Shown piece after piece: positions 54,111-64,000 of a DNA stretch of 64,000 nucleotides; the first letter of the stretch is position 1; every line of letters begins with the position of its first letter. Below the pieces are notes generated by a model. That model was not told the DNA's origin, made no database searches, and saw nothing but the letters and a program-made list of their open reading frames with translations. Origin of the DNA: Posidonia oceanica (Eukaryota > Streptophyta > Magnoliopsida > Alismatales > Posidoniaceae); the NCBI GenBank assembly GCA_037176725.1, contig JAZBRS010000020.1, positions 52,728,001-52,792,000 of the forward strand. The letters run 5' to 3'. The position numbers were made by a program, and so were the translations under genes.

Positions 54111-55140
54111 TAGCAACACACCGTTCATATGAAGGCCGCAGGTCCCTACATGGACTTGAAGCATCAGTGTGTCGGCCTCTCTCTTGCCTACGCAGCATAG
54201 GAGCATCTGGTTGTAGGATCTTCTGTAGAGATGCCCTACTCCTAGTACGTATTTTGACGCCAGATGCGCCAAAGTCTTTCTATCTACTATTGAGGCGTCA
54301 GGTGGGAGGTTGCCAGATTCCAGGAAGACTTTGATGTCATAGTACCATGGTTGTTCTTCTGCTGGATCCGCCTCTTCTATGCTCATGCAATGTGCAGGTA
54401 GCTCCATGCGGCTGACTGATACGTCCACTGCATGGTTTTCAGGTATGCTGAGCCAGGATGCCAAGGTTGCCAGCGCATCTGCATATGCGTTCCTTGCTCT
54501 GTTCATGAACATGAAGCGGACGTTCTGAAACTCCTCAATGAGCTTCAATAGATGTTCATGATATCTTACAAGCTTTGGATCCTTTGTCTTCCAGTCACCG
54601 TTTACCAAGGAGATCACCAACATTGCATCGCCGTGCACATGCAGCTTCCGTACCTCATGGTCGAGTGCGACTCTCAGTCCTTGGATGCACGCTTCATATT
54701 CTGCCTCGTTGTTGGTGCAATCAAAAGTTAGCTTCCTTGCAAAAGAGATCAGCTGTCCCTGCGGCATTGCCAATACTGCACCTACACCTTAGCCTCTTCT
54801 GTTGACGGCACCATCAAAGTACAGCTGCCACTGCTGCTTGTTTTCAGGGTCCTTCTGCTCAGAATCCTCCATGGCGAACAGGATGTCCTCATCAAGGAAT
54901 TGTGTCTACAGAGGCTGGTACTCAGGCAGTGGAAAGTCAGCCAAGTTGTCCACCATGGCCTGCCTCTTCATTGACTTCTGCGTCACGAAGGTGATGTCAT
55001 ACTAGGACAGCAACACATGCCACTTGATGCATCTTCCTACCATGGCTGGCTTCTGGAAGAGACACTTCATCGGGTCATGTCGGCACAGGAGCAGGATTGG
55101 GTATTCCATCATGTAGTGCCGCAGCCGTTATGCCACCTAG
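54111..55140 (-). pseudogene. Archaeal-type RNase H and end of Ty3 RNase H, element C
   Basis: The minus-strand frame at 54078-54773 includes NNEAEYEA, HGDAMLV and NAYADALATLAS, equivalent to 28560-28850 of A. Upstream (54774-55140) the YFDGA strand and the linker are interrupted by stops. The TAG at 55138-55140, where A has TAG 28167, replaces the conserved Trp of LV-W-AAQKLRHY, and a second stop follows three codons later. Confidence 0.85.
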
Positions 55141-56340
55141 ACAAGGGATAAGCAGACTTTCTCTATGGTGTTGTACCTAGATTTGCAGTCACAAAATTTT
55201 TTGCTCAGGTAGTAGATGACTCGTTCCTTTCTGCCTAATTTATCATGTTGGCCCAAGACTGCACCCATGGAATGCTGCATGATAGAGAGGTATAGGAGCA
55301 GAGGTCGCCCTGGCGTAGGGGGGACCAGGACCGGAGGCTTGATAAGGAGCTGCTTGATCTTGTCAAATGCAGCCTGGCACTCGTCGCTCCAATTGATCTG
55401 TGCATTTTTCCTTAGGAACTTGAAAATCGGTTTGCATATGGGAGTGAGCTGCACTATGAACTGACTGATGTACTGCAATCGTCCCAACAGCCCTCAAATT
55501 CCCCGTTAGCTGATGATGTAACCGAGGAGCTTTCCGGAAGATACTCAGAATGCACACTTGTTGGGGTTGAGGCAGAGCATGTATTGCCTCAAGCGATCGA
55601 AGAGCTTCTTCAGGTAAGCGAGGTGATCCTCGGGCTCCTTGGACTTGACAATCATATTGTCCACATAGACCTCGACTTCTTAGTGCATGAGATCATGGAA
55701 CAGCGCTGTCATGGCCCTTTGATAAGTTGCCCCCACATTCTTGAGCCCGAACGGCATTACTTGATAGCAGAAGACTTCCCAAGGGGTGATGAAGGATGTC
55801 TTTTCCATATCTTCTTCTGCCATTCTAATCTGGTTGTAGTCGGAGAAGTCGTCCATGAAGGAGAGCATTTTGTGGCCCGCTGTGTTGTCGACCAGGGCGT
55901 CAATGTGCGATAGCGGGAAGTCGTCCTTGGGACTCGCCTTGTTTAGATCTCTATAGTCGATGCACATGCGGACTCGGACGTCTTTCTTTGGCACTGGCAC
56001 AACATTCGCCAGCCATTCTGGATATAGGACGACCTTGAGGAAGTTGACATTATGCTGCTTCATAATTTCTTCTTTGACCTTGAGTAGCCATTGTGGTCGC
56101 CATCTCCTGAGCTTCTGCTTCACCGGCTTTGCATCTGGCTTCAATGGCAGAGTATGTACAACTATCTCGACGTCGAGGCCGACCATGTCATCATAACTCC
56201 AGGCAAAGACATTTGCATATTCCTTGAGGAAAGCTAAGAATTCTGCTCTGGCCTGGGGTGACAGTTTGGTACTGATGCGGACCTCTTTGACCTCCTCGAA
56301 TGTGCCAATGTTGATAACCTCCGTTTCTTCTTCGACGTGG
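55141..56340 (-). pseudogene. Reverse transcriptase and start of Ty3 RNase H, element C
   Basis: Minus-strand RT segments at 55680-56186 and 55137-55487 are joined by a damaged stretch. Motifs present: YRDLNKASPKDDFPLSHIDALVDN, FMDDFSDYNQIRM, PFGLKNVGATYQ. The YVDD region at about 55660 is readable but has a stop just before it. The N-terminal part EEETEVINIG (about 56320) is in frame with the upstream acidic linker, unlike in A. Confidence 0.85.
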
Positions 56341-58175
56341 AGGTTAGGGCCCTTTGGGTCGTCATCGTAGGGCTGGAACTTAGGTGGTGGTTCATCATTC
56401 TCATCTATGTCTACATCGTCCTTCTGAGAGGATCTCCTTCTCGAAGGTTGGGTCTGTGATATCGAAGGAGTGGATGCATTCCGCTTCCTGGCCCTGATGA
56501 CGCCTCAGAATGGTCACACTCACTCTAGTGTTCCTATAGGCTCAGTGTGCGACCTCTGTTCTGGCGATCTCCAGACTCACCGATTGATCTGGCTTTTCTA
56601 CCTGTTCTGCCGCTGCTACCACTGCTCGGGCTACTACTGCTACTGTCGTAGCTGTTGCTGCCTCCTCCTCTGCATCTTCTGATGTACTTGCGGGGGGTAT
56701 GTCAGATTGGCGACTGTCCTCTAGATGACTGATCTACTTATTGCCACCTTCTGCACTGCGTGAGCGGGGCATGTGCTGTACAAACCATCTAAACCCGCCT
56801 CCCGGCTGCAGAGTGATTAACTCAACTGGTCTAGTGGGGGTTGTTGCTGATTCTTCTTCTAAGACCATGATAGATGGATGGTCTTCCTGCTGGGAGGGAT
56901 CCCTGACCACGGCTTTCCCTTTCTTTACCGCCTGTTGTTCTGCGGCGTCTTCCGCCAGTGCTGCAAGCTGCTCTTGGAACAATAGTTCCAAGTCTCCAAG
57001 CAGGTTGTCTACCTAAGCCTCTGTAGTTGCTCCTTCCTCCTCATCTGAGGGCAAGTCGACATAGTAGGCACTACCTACCTCTTGAGACCCTTGCTTGGCC
57101 TCTAGCTGTTAACGGTACTACTGACTGGTGTCTGTCCTGCCACCGGCTGTGCTGACTGAATGATTGGCTGATCTTCTGGCGCGACTGACTACGGTGCTGT
57201 GGCGATCAGGGATGCAAACATACTGGCCAAGGGTGCAACTGGCGAGTGTGCTGACAAGGTTGTTGCTGTGACTGACAGGAGCAGTAGTGGAATTGTGGGA
57301 GCTGTTGGATGTCCCTGGACCTCCCTGTCGGTCCAAACTGCCTATGCTTCAGACTCTTCCTTATCAGAATAGTATTCTTCAATACAAACCCACCCCTTTG
57401 TCGGTAGTGGGGGACTCTAGCACAATGCTTGATGTGCTGCAGCTTGACTTTTGTTTGGATCGAGGAGACCTGCACTGGTGAAGTTAGTGAGATCCCGAGG
57501 GATGACAATCTGCTGATTCCTTGAGCGCAGGCGTCCATCTTTGTGGGGCGGCCAGTCGTATCCGAGACATTCGAAGTCTCTTCGCTCTTCGGCCACGATC
57601 GGCTCAGCGATCCCTTGGCCGTATCACCCAAGTGGTGTTCCCTTCTCATAGCCCCACCTATGACAGAGGTTCTCGACCATCCGAAAAGGGTTGCTGTGAA
57701 CGGCCAAGCAACTGACATGCTTAAGATCGGGGATGTATTTAACCGGTTCAAATCGATTAACGCGGTACAAAGTGTCGAAAGGCTTGGGATCAAACTAGAC
57801 AGTCTGCTAAGACACGGAAGAAACTGCCTCGACTCGCTCCTTGTCGAAGTTCTCTGCCATGACTACAACAACGTCGTCGCCCCAACGGAACTTGATCATG
57901 TGGTGGAGGGTCGAGGGGATGACTTGATGCTTGTGCAACCAATGGCGCCCAAGCAGAAGGTTGAAGGTGGGTTCCAAGTCGACGATGTAGAATTCCACAT
58001 CGAATACGACCAGGCCAATAGTAAGGGGAATAATCAGAATCCCCAAGGAGGCATAGTGTGTGTTGTCATAAGTCATCATTCCTTTTGTGGCTGGCATGAT
58101 ATCCTCGGCCTTGAATCCGAGTTTACTTGCTATGCACAAGGGGCAGATGTTAAGGCCTGCGCCATTATCAACTAG
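56341..58175 (-). pseudogene. Protease and linker of element C
   Basis: Minus strand: the protease has the D-N-G-A active-site form and LLLGRHWLH, with a TAG just before the D-N-G (about 58174). The G-patch-like segment is near 57640, frameshifted. The Ser/Glu-rich linker (56734-56991 and around) is shorter and broken. It lacks the 19-bp deletion that shifts frame in A (equivalent to about 56355-56380 here). Confidence 0.8.
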
Positions 58176-58792
58176 CGTCTAGGGAACGCGGAAGTTATTG
58201 AACTGCACCGTGATGAAAAGTGGTTGGTCATGATTGATTCCCGCCAGAGGCAGCTCATCACTTGAAAAAAAGATGACCAGGGGAACCGCGATCATGCCCA
58301 CCATGCTTTCAAGGGTTGTTGGCTCAATGGTTGGGGACACGTGTGCGGCATGGAACACACGGAGGAAAGCCTCTCGGTGTTCAGAGGATGTGTGGATAAG
58401 GTCCCAAATGGATATGTCGGCCGTGACTTTTTTGAGTTGGGCAGTGATGTCGGCCGTGGGTTGGTCCTTTTTGGTGGTGGAAGGGGTGGCTTTGGCAAAG
58501 GGTTCTTCTATGGTGGGACCAGAGGGTTGGCTTGCTGGTGGGGGTAGAGCAGGCTCTGGACGGCTAGGCTTGGCTACCAGTGCTGCAGGCTTGTAAACCC
58601 TCCCCAACCACTTGATTTCCACACACATCTCTGTGGCGTAGTCATATGGCACGCGATGAGTATCCCTGGTCAAGTTAACAACTAGGGGAGCATGAGATGT
58701 GAGCTCTAGAGGGCTACTGGAATGTTTACTGGATGGTGGGGGAATTGGGAATGTTGCTAGGAAGGCCATGAGGGCTCTGGCTGGGACCTAGC
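58176..58792 (-). pseudogene. C-terminal part of gag of element C
   Basis: Minus-strand frame of about 200 codons equivalent to the end of element A gag (CxEIKWLGRVYKP, then SIWDLIHTSSEHREAFLRVF). It runs on into protease without a stop at the point where A has TAG 24493. It is cut at 58792 by the SIRE-type LTR; the N-terminal two thirds of gag are not in the window. Confidence 0.85.
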
Positions 58793-59838
58793 TGTTAGGA
58801 TTCTAGGCTTCACTAGAGGGGGGTGAATAGTGATTTAAAGGATAAGTGTGGATTTTAAATTCTCTTTAACTATTTTAAGCAAATTAGCAAGTAAATGAAA
58901 TATGGAGATATGGATTTGAATGTTTAAACTAAAACATGCATAGAAGGGGATGAGAGGCAATGAAAATATACACAAGTAATTTTATAGTGGTTGAGCCTCC
59001 CCAGCCTAGTCCACTCCCCGAGAAATCCCCTCAAGAGTTAACTTAACTTTGATCTTGTTTCGGGCCAAGATCTTGCCGTACACCTTGACGAGACCACGCC
59101 AAGCTCCCGTAAAAACCGCGGTAACCCTTCTCGCTCCTGGAGAAGAACTCACACAAGAAAACTGAAGATTACAACTCTATTGACTCTTTTCTATATCTCC
59201 CAAAACTCTTTTGGCAAGGTGGAAAGGATGGGAATGTATCTCTCTTGCTTTGGGAATCTTTCTAACAAAATAGGAGTGGAATGCTTGGAAAATGATGTGA
59301 CTTGAAGCTCTATATGATGTGTGTTGTCTATGTGATGAATGGGGGTCCTATTTATAAGAAAACATGGGTAAATATTTGTCTCTAACGGCTCTTTCAATGT
59401 TCACAAACGGCTAGTCAAACGGTAAACCGAATTTTTTCGGTATGCCATTTTAGCTCAGATTGTTATAGCAAATACGACCAATTCGGTAGACCGTAAAATT
59501 TTGCATTTCACAATTTCCATAAAGCTTTTTGCAAATTTTCTCAAACCACTTGCTCATGGACCTAAATGCTTCTAACCTAGGGTACTCTAGGGTTAACTAG
59601 GTCACTCTTTCATGATTCTTGGGGATTTTACAAAAGATATATTACAACTCAAACATAATACAAAAGTTACATATTTAGAGTTGAACACAAGTCTTCATGT
59701 CTTCATTGAAGCTCCATGAGCCATTTTGCCTTCTTCTTTTTTAAGGTCTATAAGAACACTTTCTTAACCTAATAAGAAGGATTAGAACACAAATTATTTT
59801 GTTATCATCAAAACCGAGATGAGGCAATTTTGCCAACA
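58793..59838 (-). mobile_element. 3' LTR of a Ty1/copia SIRE/Maximus-type element (about 1.05 kb)
   Basis: Minus strand: it starts TGTTGGCAAAATTGCCTC at 59838 after a polypurine tract and ends ...CTAGAATCCTAACA at 58793. The two ends (the TGTTGGCAAAATTGCCTCAT start and the ctaggcttcactagagggggg end) are characteristic of SIRE-type plant copia LTRs. It entered gag of element C; CTAGC (58788-58792) would be the target duplication. Inside are CGGTnnACCG words (59405-59500) shared with LTR D. The short ORF at 59191-59397 is not convincing. Confidence 0.82.
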
Positions 59839-60090
59839 ATCTCCTCCTTTTTTATGATGACAAAACCATAAATATATAAAGTTATAGAATGGGCTCCCCC
59901 TTGGAATATGCATAAATATATGTCAATAAAATCTGAATGCACCCCCTCTTATCTTATAATAGCATGATAAGCTCAAAAACATAGCTTTGGAAAACCTATC
60001 CTATTCTTCTCCCCCTTTTTGTCATAAGCAAAAAGAATAGAAGGCATAAATCCAAAGTAATATAAGTAATAAAAGCAAGAGCATTATCAA
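59839..60090 (-). mobile_element. 3' end of the interior of the SIRE-type element
   Basis: Minus strand: it ends in the polypurine tract AAAAAAGGAGGAGAT (59839-59853) before the LTR. The sequence with tttgtcatcat and gggggagaag words is typical of the end of such elements. The right boundary at about 60090 is approximate. The rest of the element is absent, so it is truncated. Confidence 0.6.
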
Positions 60091-60214
60091 CAGGTAAATG
60101 ATTTTCGGTAGACATTCAAACCAACTTTTATTAAACTTTCCCTGCTTATTTAAGCTTCAAATATTCTTTACTTTGCATGCTCGACTAATGATTTGCTTTT
60201 TTTTTTACTTGCAG

Positions 60215-61570
60215 ATGTGGGTATGGGACCACTTCACGTTCATGAGGCCTATCCCACCTTTAGTTCCCGAAGCCGGGATGCCCTTCCCGCGGGAACTATA
60301 CTGGAGCGAGGCAGATCATGCACCTGAGGCGATCGCCGGCCATCGCTATGTAGGGCATCTCTTCTTTGAGATGCTAGTTCTTGCCCAGGTAATCTTCTTT
60401 TCATATGCCCCTGCTGATATATTATTTTTCTTTTGGTTTACTGATTCCCTGTTTGCTTTTCAGGTGATCTGGCGTCCATACGCCGAGGGGGAGCACGAGG
60501 ATGTCCCCGAGATAGCTCGGGACCGAGCTGTTTTCGACCGGGACATCTGGCTCCACTGCTGGAACCACTGCCACTTCCAACAGATCAGTCGGGCGAGCTG
60601 TGGTCAAACCTTCCCATGGGTGACACCACTCCTGATGTGGCAGCGATGACCATGGGCGAGTTGCGGGAGTCCGTCCACTCTCATAGGATACAAATGGAGA
60701 TAGCGGTGAGTATTTAGCTTTATGTTTCAATTTGTATTGCTTACATTTCTTGACAGCTAACTTGTTTGGACCTTGCCCCTTGCAGCTGAGGACTACCGAC
60801 GAGGTGAGGCGTGTTGCTGAGCTGACCAAGGAGGTTGAGCATCTACGAGCCTCTGCTTCTCAAGTTTGCATTTATTTTTATTTTTATAGCATAGTTGTTT
60901 GTCTTGAAAACTGTGCTAATCACGCCTTCTTTGCTTTTGCAACCCTTGACCAACTCTGCCCCTCCACCGGATCTTACCAAGGAGATTTCCTGCCTTTAGA
61001 GTACGGTAAGTATAGGAGTGTATTTTCCTTTTATATTTCTTGTTCAACTCTGACTATGGTTCTGGCTTTTGTAGATTGATGATCTTCAGAGGGAGCTGTC
61101 TTTTCGAGCCAGTGACAAGGCTTCCCAGCTTGCTCGAGTTCAGGAGCTGGAGCAGTCGGTACAGGCTGTTGTTAGTGACTTGGGATCTGTTCGCCAGCTT
61201 GCTGAGGAGAGGGCGGTTGAGATTGCCCAGCTTGCTGCGTAGTAGCAACCCCCACTGGCGACTGATTCAGCTGTAGAGATTGCCAAGTTGAGGAGGCAGC
61301 TGGAGGTGGCTCATGAGGTATAACTTGCCCTTCTTCTTTTAAATTCATATTTCTGCTTATGCTCATGGGTTGCTGTTTCTTTTCGGTCCCTTCTTGCAGG
61401 ATCTACCAAGGAGCCGTGGCATGGCAGCTCAGCTTGAGGGCGAGGTGATGCATTACCGAACCAAGGCCGTGCACGGTAGTCTTGCCACCGGTCGCCCAGT
61501 CCCTCTTCCTCCGTTGTCCATGTCGAGGCATCGCTCCGGCAGCCGTCGTCCACCAGGTGGGGGGTCTTAG
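60215..61570 (+). pseudogene. Fragment of a PMD-like gene with coiled-coil tail, multi-exon, broken
   Basis: Exon-like segments with consensus splice sites: 60215-60388 (after ...ttgcag, donor GTAATC), 60464-60705 (acceptor ...tttcag, donor GTGAGT), 60786-60863, one starting 61076 (after ttttgtag) to about 61317 (donor GTATAA), and one from about 61400. The first two read WVWDHF..., VIWRPY... and DRDIWLHCWN..., the pattern of plant mobile domain proteins. Later exons encode a heptad-rich coiled coil (DLQRELSFRASDKASQLARV...). Defects: frameshift in exon 2 (about 60590), a weak acceptor (ttttgcaa, about 60942) and two adjacent TAGs (about 61240). The 5' part is missing. It may be host-derived or an accessory gene of element G, to which it is antisense. 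Confidence 0.6.
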
Positions 61571-62214
61571 GTTACGTTCCAAGCCTCTTCAGACGGTTCA
61601 ATACGTCAACCGGTTTGGCCTCCTACAGTTCCTTCTTCGGCTCCTCCTTCAGTTCCTCCTTCAGCTCCCGAGGGTGAGGGGGACAGTGCCCCGTAGCTGC
61701 TGTTGTTTTCTTTTTTCTTTTCAGCACTTGTACCTCAGGGGTATGTCCCGGTGATATTGTAGAAAACTCAAATTTATAAATGATAAAGATTTTCTGTGCA
61801 CTTAGCAAACTTGTCAAATGTTTTCTTTTTTTCTTTACCTTTCTCTAAGTTGAAAATGAACTAAAATAACCAATAACGAGGGAGCACCTCCAAATAATGG
61901 CTTTAATTCAATTTAACTTGAAACAAGCCTAATTACGTGTAATAATATGCAAATGACAGAGTTATGAAGAAAATTTTCACCTGCGAGCTTTAATTCTGAA
62001 TTTCGTGACCGTTGGTGCTTTAACAAGTTAATAACTTAATGTAAACTATAACAGGTGATTCTGGATAGCCTGGAGGTCCAAAAAATAAGAAACCAATGTC
62101 CACACGTGTATTTCAACTTCTAGAAGCCTCTAGAACTGGTAGAAATTGGTTTGGCATTTTGTCCACGGATTTGGAGGGCCATGAGCGAAGTTCAGCAACT
62201 TAAGTTGCTAAAAA
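61571..62214. other. Region after the PMD-like fragment
   Basis: It probably starts with the 3' untranslated part of that fragment (TTTATAAATGATAAAG near 61776). The rest is AT-rich without supported genes. Confidence 0.35.
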
Positions 62215-62363
62215 GCGTTGGATGCAACTGTCAATGCGTCCAACATAGGACGCTAGAACGGATTGCGTCCAATCAACTCTTATTTATTTTTTTCTTTTTT
62301 TACTGCGTTGGACTCCAGAATAGATTGCGTTCAATGTACGACGCATTGTTTTGCAACGTCCAA
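62215..62363. repeat. Two hairpin modules of the GTTGGACGC type
   Basis: Module 1 at 62215-62273: GCGTTGGATGC, GCGTCCAACATAGGACGC, GCGTCCAAT. Module 2 at 62304-62363: GCGTTGGACTC, GCGTTCAATGTACGACGC, AACGTCCAA. They lie outside any LTR I can delimit and may mark a decayed LTR of element G. Confidence 0.7.
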
Positions 62364-62754
62364 TATATATCAGTAGTTTTCTGCAGAGAAACTTTGAAAA
62401 AGAACATATTAGACCATCTAGGGTGCCCCTTGCCCCTAGTCCAAGGAGAATAATAAATAAATATGTACATATATTGTATGAAATAAACTTAGGCAAAGGA
62501 TAATAAATCTGGCCTCAAATTTTTTGTCTAAATGAAAATGGTATGCTTAACGAGGGGTTGTCTCTTCTTGAGATCCCAACGTCGCCTCGTAAGCGGATAC
62601 CAAGTGACCGTCCTGAATAAGAGAAGTCAGAATGCAACACGAGGTCGCTAATGCCCTAGATTTTTTATCATTGGCCAGATTTGTTATCAGTTTCATGAAG
62701 TGATGTTGGTTGGGTAGATTTTACCTTACTCTCTATTTTTAGATTTTTTATCTT
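62364..62754. other. Unassigned sequence left of the T-rich array
   Basis: AT-rich DNA with no supported gene, possibly the 3' region of element G. No LTR terminus was found. Confidence 0.3.
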
Positions 62755-63050
62755 TTGCTCATTTTTTGGATTTATCCTTTTTTTGGTTTTTTTTGGCTTT
62801 ATCATCTTTTGGATTTTTTGTTTTATCATTTTTTGGATTTTTGGTTTTATCTTTTTTTTTGGATTTTTGGTTCTATGATTTCTTTTGGATTTTTTTTTCA
62901 TTTTTTGTTTTTGGATTTTTGGTTCTATGATTTTTTTTGGATCTTTGGTTTTATAATTTTTTTTTGGATTTTTGGCTTTATGATTTTTTTGGATTTTTGG
63001 TTTTATCATTTTTTTTTGGATTTTGGTTTTATATTTTTTTATTGGATTTT
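62755..63050 (-). repeat. T-rich tandem repeat, unit of about 26-30 bp
   Basis: About ten copies of TTTTTTGGATTTTTGGTTTT followed by ATGAT or ATCAT (plus strand); A/C-rich on the minus strand. In position it would be the 3' region of element G. The Lys- and Phe-rich frames it opens are fortuitous. Confidence 0.85.
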
Positions 63051-63679
63051 CTGGGAGAAGAAAAATCTTCCAAGGAGTTAGGAAATAGGAAACCTTATGG
63101 TTGGGAAAACCTTGATAGTTGGGTCCCTTATGCAATCTTGGAGCCAAAAGATACTACAAGCTTGCTTTGGCACCCAACTGCCCCTAGACCTAGGTTCCTG
63201 CCCCTTGCCTCAATGTGTAGTGCAGGGTGTGGGGAAAGAGGTAGTGACCTATCCTGAGGCTTTGACTAGAGATTTAGAATTCTACCCCTCCCAGCCCAAG
63301 GTCAAATCCTACTGCGCTTTTCAATCCCTGATTTTTAGTTTTGACACATGGATAGCTTCTTTACTGTCTTCTTTTCTTGGACAGCTTCTTTGTTGCCATC
63401 TTTTCCCCTCTCTTTTGTTTGATGGACAGCTTCTTTGCTGCCTTCTTTTCTTTTCTCTGATCTTTTGGTAGGCATTTAGTAGTCTCACCCCCATTTTGAG
63501 TGTTCGACCAACAGATATTTATTTGATGGACCGACACACTCCTTTCTTTTTATTTTGGTACACACCCCTCTTTTATGCTTCTAAGCTTGGCTTTGGACAT
63601 CTACCAAAAGGCATGTCCAACTCGTAGGAAGTATGTGGACTCGTTTATTCAAAGACTGGAAAGGAAACTCATAAAGGTC
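63051..63679 (-). other. Spacer between integrase remnant and T-rich repeat, element G
   Basis: No supported gene. It includes CT-rich repeats of GGACAGCTTCTTTGCTG (63350-63470). By position it matches the spacer after integrase in elements A and C. Confidence 0.4.
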
Positions 63680-64000
63680 TGCCTCTGTCTCAATGTTTGG
63701 ATCAGTGATACTTCCTTCCCACAAAGTGTTTGTGAGATGAGGTTAGAAGCAGTATTCCTAGGCTTCCGGAACAGTGAGTTCACAAGCACGGGTATTCTAT
63801 TGGCTCGGCATGCGGTTCGAGGGTAGCATTTATTGCAGTGCATTTCAGGAATGTTCGGGCCCAGTGCCATCCTTTTGGCCAAGAATAGGCGTTGCCTAGA
63901 TATGCTTCAACTACCAAGTATGGTCCGTCCCACTTAGTTCTCAACTTCCCATGCTTGGGTGGTGAATCTTCTTCTCATTTGTTAATATTTTTATTTTATG
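63680..64000 (-). pseudogene. Integrase C-terminal remnant of a third Ty3 element (element G)
   Basis: The minus-strand frame from the window edge reads SPPKHGKLRTKWDGPYLVVE and continues AYLGNAYSW, the GPY/F module at the end of Ty3/gypsy integrases. After that (left of about 63860) similarity fades. The gene continues outside the window. It differs clearly from A and C, so it belongs to another Ty3 family. Moderate certainty, based on the KWDGPY word and its spacing. Confidence 0.6.

Noticed and set aside
60098..60214. N-terminal extension of the PMD-like frame
   Set aside because: This stretch is T-rich and ends in a good splice acceptor (ttgcag at 60214), so it looks like intron.

Overview
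This is repeat-dense, transposon-on-transposon DNA of a flowering plant, probably a eudicot with a large genome. I see no intact host gene. Almost everything is LTR retrotransposon: several Ty3/gypsy elements of the Tat/Ogre type, one Ty1/copia LTR of SIRE/Maximus type, one unassigned solo LTR, and a decayed plant-mobile-domain (PMD)-like gene fragment. The Tat assignment rests on a PBS ending in TGGCGACTCTGCTGGGGA, a CxxHx4Hx4C gag knuckle, two successive RNase H domains (Ty3-type, then archaeal-type), giant LTRs and a long 3' region carrying an extra ORF and tandem repeats. I infer the plant origin from these families; the species cannot be named from the sequence.

Layout. 1-1304 is the start of a minus-strand giant LTR (F) that cut into a plus-strand element (E), of which the last 360 bp of the interior, the polypurine tract and a complete 3' LTR (1665-7615) remain. 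E sits in the leader of a minus-strand element (B) whose PBS and 5' LTR (8067-11351) follow. 11352-14126 holds unassigned sequence and a probable solo LTR (D). 14390-42472 is the centrepiece: element A, about 28.1 kb, plus strand, with 5.74-kb LTRs about 99% identical (about 50 differences counted by eye) and a 5-bp target duplication CAAGG. A inserted into the 3' LTR of a minus-strand relative, element C. The two halves of that LTR are at about 14127-14389 and 42473-45114, and C's interior runs from 45115 to 58792. C is in turn cut by a 1.4-kb solo LTR (49183-50583, TSD CTGTA) and by a SIRE-type element whose LTR is 58793-59838. 60215-61570 is a broken multi-exon PMD-like fragment on the plus strand. 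61571-64000 ends in an integrase C-terminal remnant of another minus-strand element (G).

How the parts fit. A and C share one plan: LTR, tRNA PBS, leader, gag, PR-RT-RNH-aRNH-INT, an extra sense ORF resembling DUF7745/PMD-type proteins, hairpin-rich tandem repeats, a conserved structured segment around the PPT, LTR. In A gag is open, but pol has three stops, one small frameshifting deletion and a damaged protease motif. Two of the stops fall at the same codons in C. So a recently moved element carries a damaged pol, which suggests mobilisation in trans or stop suppression.

The most unusual signal is RNA-structure-like. (1) Twin-hairpin modules (core GCGTCCAACGTTGGACGC) recur about every 230 bp in the LTRs of B and C and appear in two other places, with both arms changing together. 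(2) The 3' regions of A and C carry arrays of a related short hairpin (GATAxGTCxGxAAACTxATC type) with paired substitutions. (3) A 12-bp stem joins the region before the PPT to the first bases of the LTR in A, E and C. (4) The first 12 nt of the PBS segment are duplicated in U5, and the duplicate follows the PBS variant in B. All alignments and counts were made by eye.
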